From contig JAFRMR010000007.1 in the NCBI GenBank assembly GCA_017430535.1, forward strand, positions 1-61,816: DNA of 61,816 nucleotides, in the 5' to 3' direction. The notes below the pieces were generated by a model. It saw nothing but the letters and a program-made list of their open reading frames with translations. It made no database searches and was not told the DNA's origin. Position numbers and translations under genes: made by a program. This DNA is from Clostridia bacterium. Its GTDB lineage: Bacteria; Bacillota; Clostridia; Oscillospirales; Acutalibacteraceae. Below are positions 60,744 to 61,816 of the stretch, one piece after another (positions within the stretch are counted from its first letter, which is position 1; each line of letters opens with the position of its first letter).

Positions 60744-61816
60744 AAAATCAATTGCCCTTGTTCTGGCGGTTATAACTCTTTTTGCTTCAGGACTTTTTAC
60801 CTGCCTTTCAGTCAAAGGCGCATTCTTCTATAATCAGGGATACGGCGAAAATTTTACGGATTCTTCTTCATTTTTAAGAAATCTCAGTCTGTATGAAAGG
60901 ACCATAATATCCTCGGGGGAAGTTTATTCTCTTAAAAATGACGGGGATATTTCAAAGACCAGGCAGGGCAAAGAGCTTGCCGGAAGCGCCGCAGAAAGGG
61001 CTCAGGAAGTTAAGAATGCCTGTGAATTCCTTGAATCTCAGGGTGTTAAAGTCTGGGTAACAAAGGCAGGCAATAAATTCCGCTATTCTTATGATTCCGG
61101 TGAAGGCACTTTCTATTACAGTTATGACGGCTCAATGATAAGCCGTGATGAGTTTGAGGGCTATGATTTTGATGAGGAAGAGGATCCGGAAATCAACACA
61201 ACAGTCTATTCCGAAATTCTTTATGAAAAACCTTCCGATATATCCTTTACAACAGCTGTTACCGAAGAAACCGCCCCGGTATCTTCCGTAAAATCCGAGG
61301 AATCGGCAACGGTAACTCAGGCGCCTTCCGCTGCGGAAGCAAAAACCGAAAAAGCAACCGAACCTGTTGAAACAACTATGGCTGCCAAAGATGTTTCGGC
61401 GCCTGAAACCACAACGGTAGTATCCGATTATGTCTATGATGAAGAAGAGGTGCCTTACAGCATCAGCCTGGCACTGAGCAGGATAACCGAAGCCTGCGGC
61501 GGTCTGAATTACGGCGAGAAGCCGGATGAAGAACTCGTAAAAATTGCAGGTAAGGTGGATTATTCGGAAATCACTGAGAATCTTCCCGCATTTGATGATA
61601 TGTTTGAGCATGTCAAATCCGTAAACTTTGCCGTTTTTTATAAGACTACCGGCGGCGTTTACTCAAACTGCGGCGTTACCGAAGGTGATGATACCGCCGC
61701 TGTTTTCAAAAAGCTGGGCACAGATGCCAAAGGAAAAAACAGCGCATATCTTGAATATTATGAAAACGGCGAAACCAAAAAGATCGGTTCATCACTGGAT
61801 AACGGAGCTTATAAAA
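60712..61816 (+). CDS. Sensor histidine kinase, N-terminal part (runs off the window)
   Basis: At least 368 codons, open to the end of the window. TTG start in GGAATTGGATAC with AAGGTGGTG upstream, inside the last 32 bases of the response-regulator gene. A membrane span lies at about residues 11-31 (KKSIALVLAVITLFASGLFT). The following extracytoplasmic region has a folded part, then a Thr/Ala/Glu/Pro-rich linker of about 70 residues around 61230-61450, then a second folded part. The kinase domain is not reached, so the call rests on position next to the regulator and on the membrane topology. Confidence 0.7.
   Translation, partial: MDTKLKRYRLKKSIALVLAVITLFASGLFTCLSVKGAFFYNQGYGENFTDSSSFLRNLSLYERTIISSGEVYSLKNDGDISKTRQGKELAGSAAERAQEVKNACEFLESQGVKVWVTKAGNKFRYSYDSGEGTFYYSYDGSMISRDEFEGYDFDEEEDPEINTTVYSEILYEKPSDISFTTAVTEETAPVSSVKSEESATVTQAPSAAEAKTEKATEPVETTMAAKDVSAPETTTVVSDYVYDEEEVPYSISLALSRITEACGGLNYGEKPDEELVKIAGKVDYSEITENLPAFDDMFEHVKSVNFAVFYKTTGGVYSNCGVTEGDDTAAVFKKLGTDAKGKNSAYLEYYENGETKKIGSSLDNGAYK

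Noticed and set aside
1-61816. CRISPR array or rRNA operon
   Set aside because: No regularly spaced repeats longer than the short units reported and no rRNA-like conserved stretches were seen.

Overview
The window looks like a chromosomal segment of a low-to-mid-GC Gram-positive anaerobe of the class Clostridia, probably a gut Oscillospirales/Ruminococcaceae-type bacterium. The reasons are Shine-Dalgarno sites of the AGGAGG type, TTGACA/TATAAT promoters with 17-base spacing, Firmicutes-type gene pairs (YabB-like methyltransferase with rsmI; GntR/YtrA regulator with an ABC exporter), lipoprotein signal peptides, a clostripain-type peptidase, and many glycosidases that match a plant- or host-glycan diet. 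Taxonomy is inferred from gene content only.

Layout. 1-4.3 kb is AT-rich accessory DNA: a 40-residue Cys-rich peptide, a YfbU-family protein, a decayed IS3-family transposase, and three related single- or double-membrane-span proteins, two of them a recent duplication. 4.3-7.9 kb holds a heptose-like sugar-phosphate cluster: a HAD phosphatase, a PfkB/HldE-like kinase and an unrecognised enzyme on the minus strand, with a divergent GmhA-like SIS isomerase. 8-11.7 kb is a YtrA-type GntR regulator, an ABC exporter and a CPBP protease, preceded by a perfect palindromic operator. 11.8-14.7 kb has a secreted metallophosphoesterase, an Ig-like exported protein and a WYL regulator. 14.8-16 kb is a small accessory patch: a frameshifted gene and three tandem small paralogs. 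16-22.2 kb is a run of plus-strand genes: a macro-domain protein with an extra C-terminal domain, a low-molecular-weight phosphatase, several hydrolases, a DEDDh exonuclease and a beta-propeller glycosidase.

22.2-38.1 kb looks like inserted DNA. Its left edge carries a truncated minus-strand gene. Inside are a DUF3592-like protein, a clostripain lipoprotein, two further lipoproteins, a GH43-type glycosidase and a LamG plus beta-helix protein, all exported or membrane anchored. At its right edge are an integrase remnant, a 46-base copy of the 3' part of tRNA-Pro, short direct repeats, and the intact tRNA-Pro(GGG). This is the signature of integration, possibly repeated, at a tRNA gene.

38.2-61.8 kb is core and metabolic DNA: an Old Yellow Enzyme-type flavin/Fe-S reductase; a partner-switching module (SpoIIE phosphatase fused to an RsbW-like kinase, plus a STAS protein); two tRNA-Leu genes; trmN6-like and rsmI genes; and a nine-gene minus-strand operon with GH92 alpha-mannosidase, a BNR-repeat sialidase-like enzyme, mannose-6-phosphate isomerase, ABC-F, GH78 rhamnosidase, GNAT and Gfo/Idh/MocA genes. 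A divergent GH29 alpha-fucosidase sits opposite. None of the operon's glycosidases has a signal peptide, so it probably processes imported oligosaccharides in the cytoplasm. The window ends with an ArsC-like protein, CCA-adding enzyme, FemAB-like transferase, an HD hydrolase, and a two-component pair whose kinase runs off the end.
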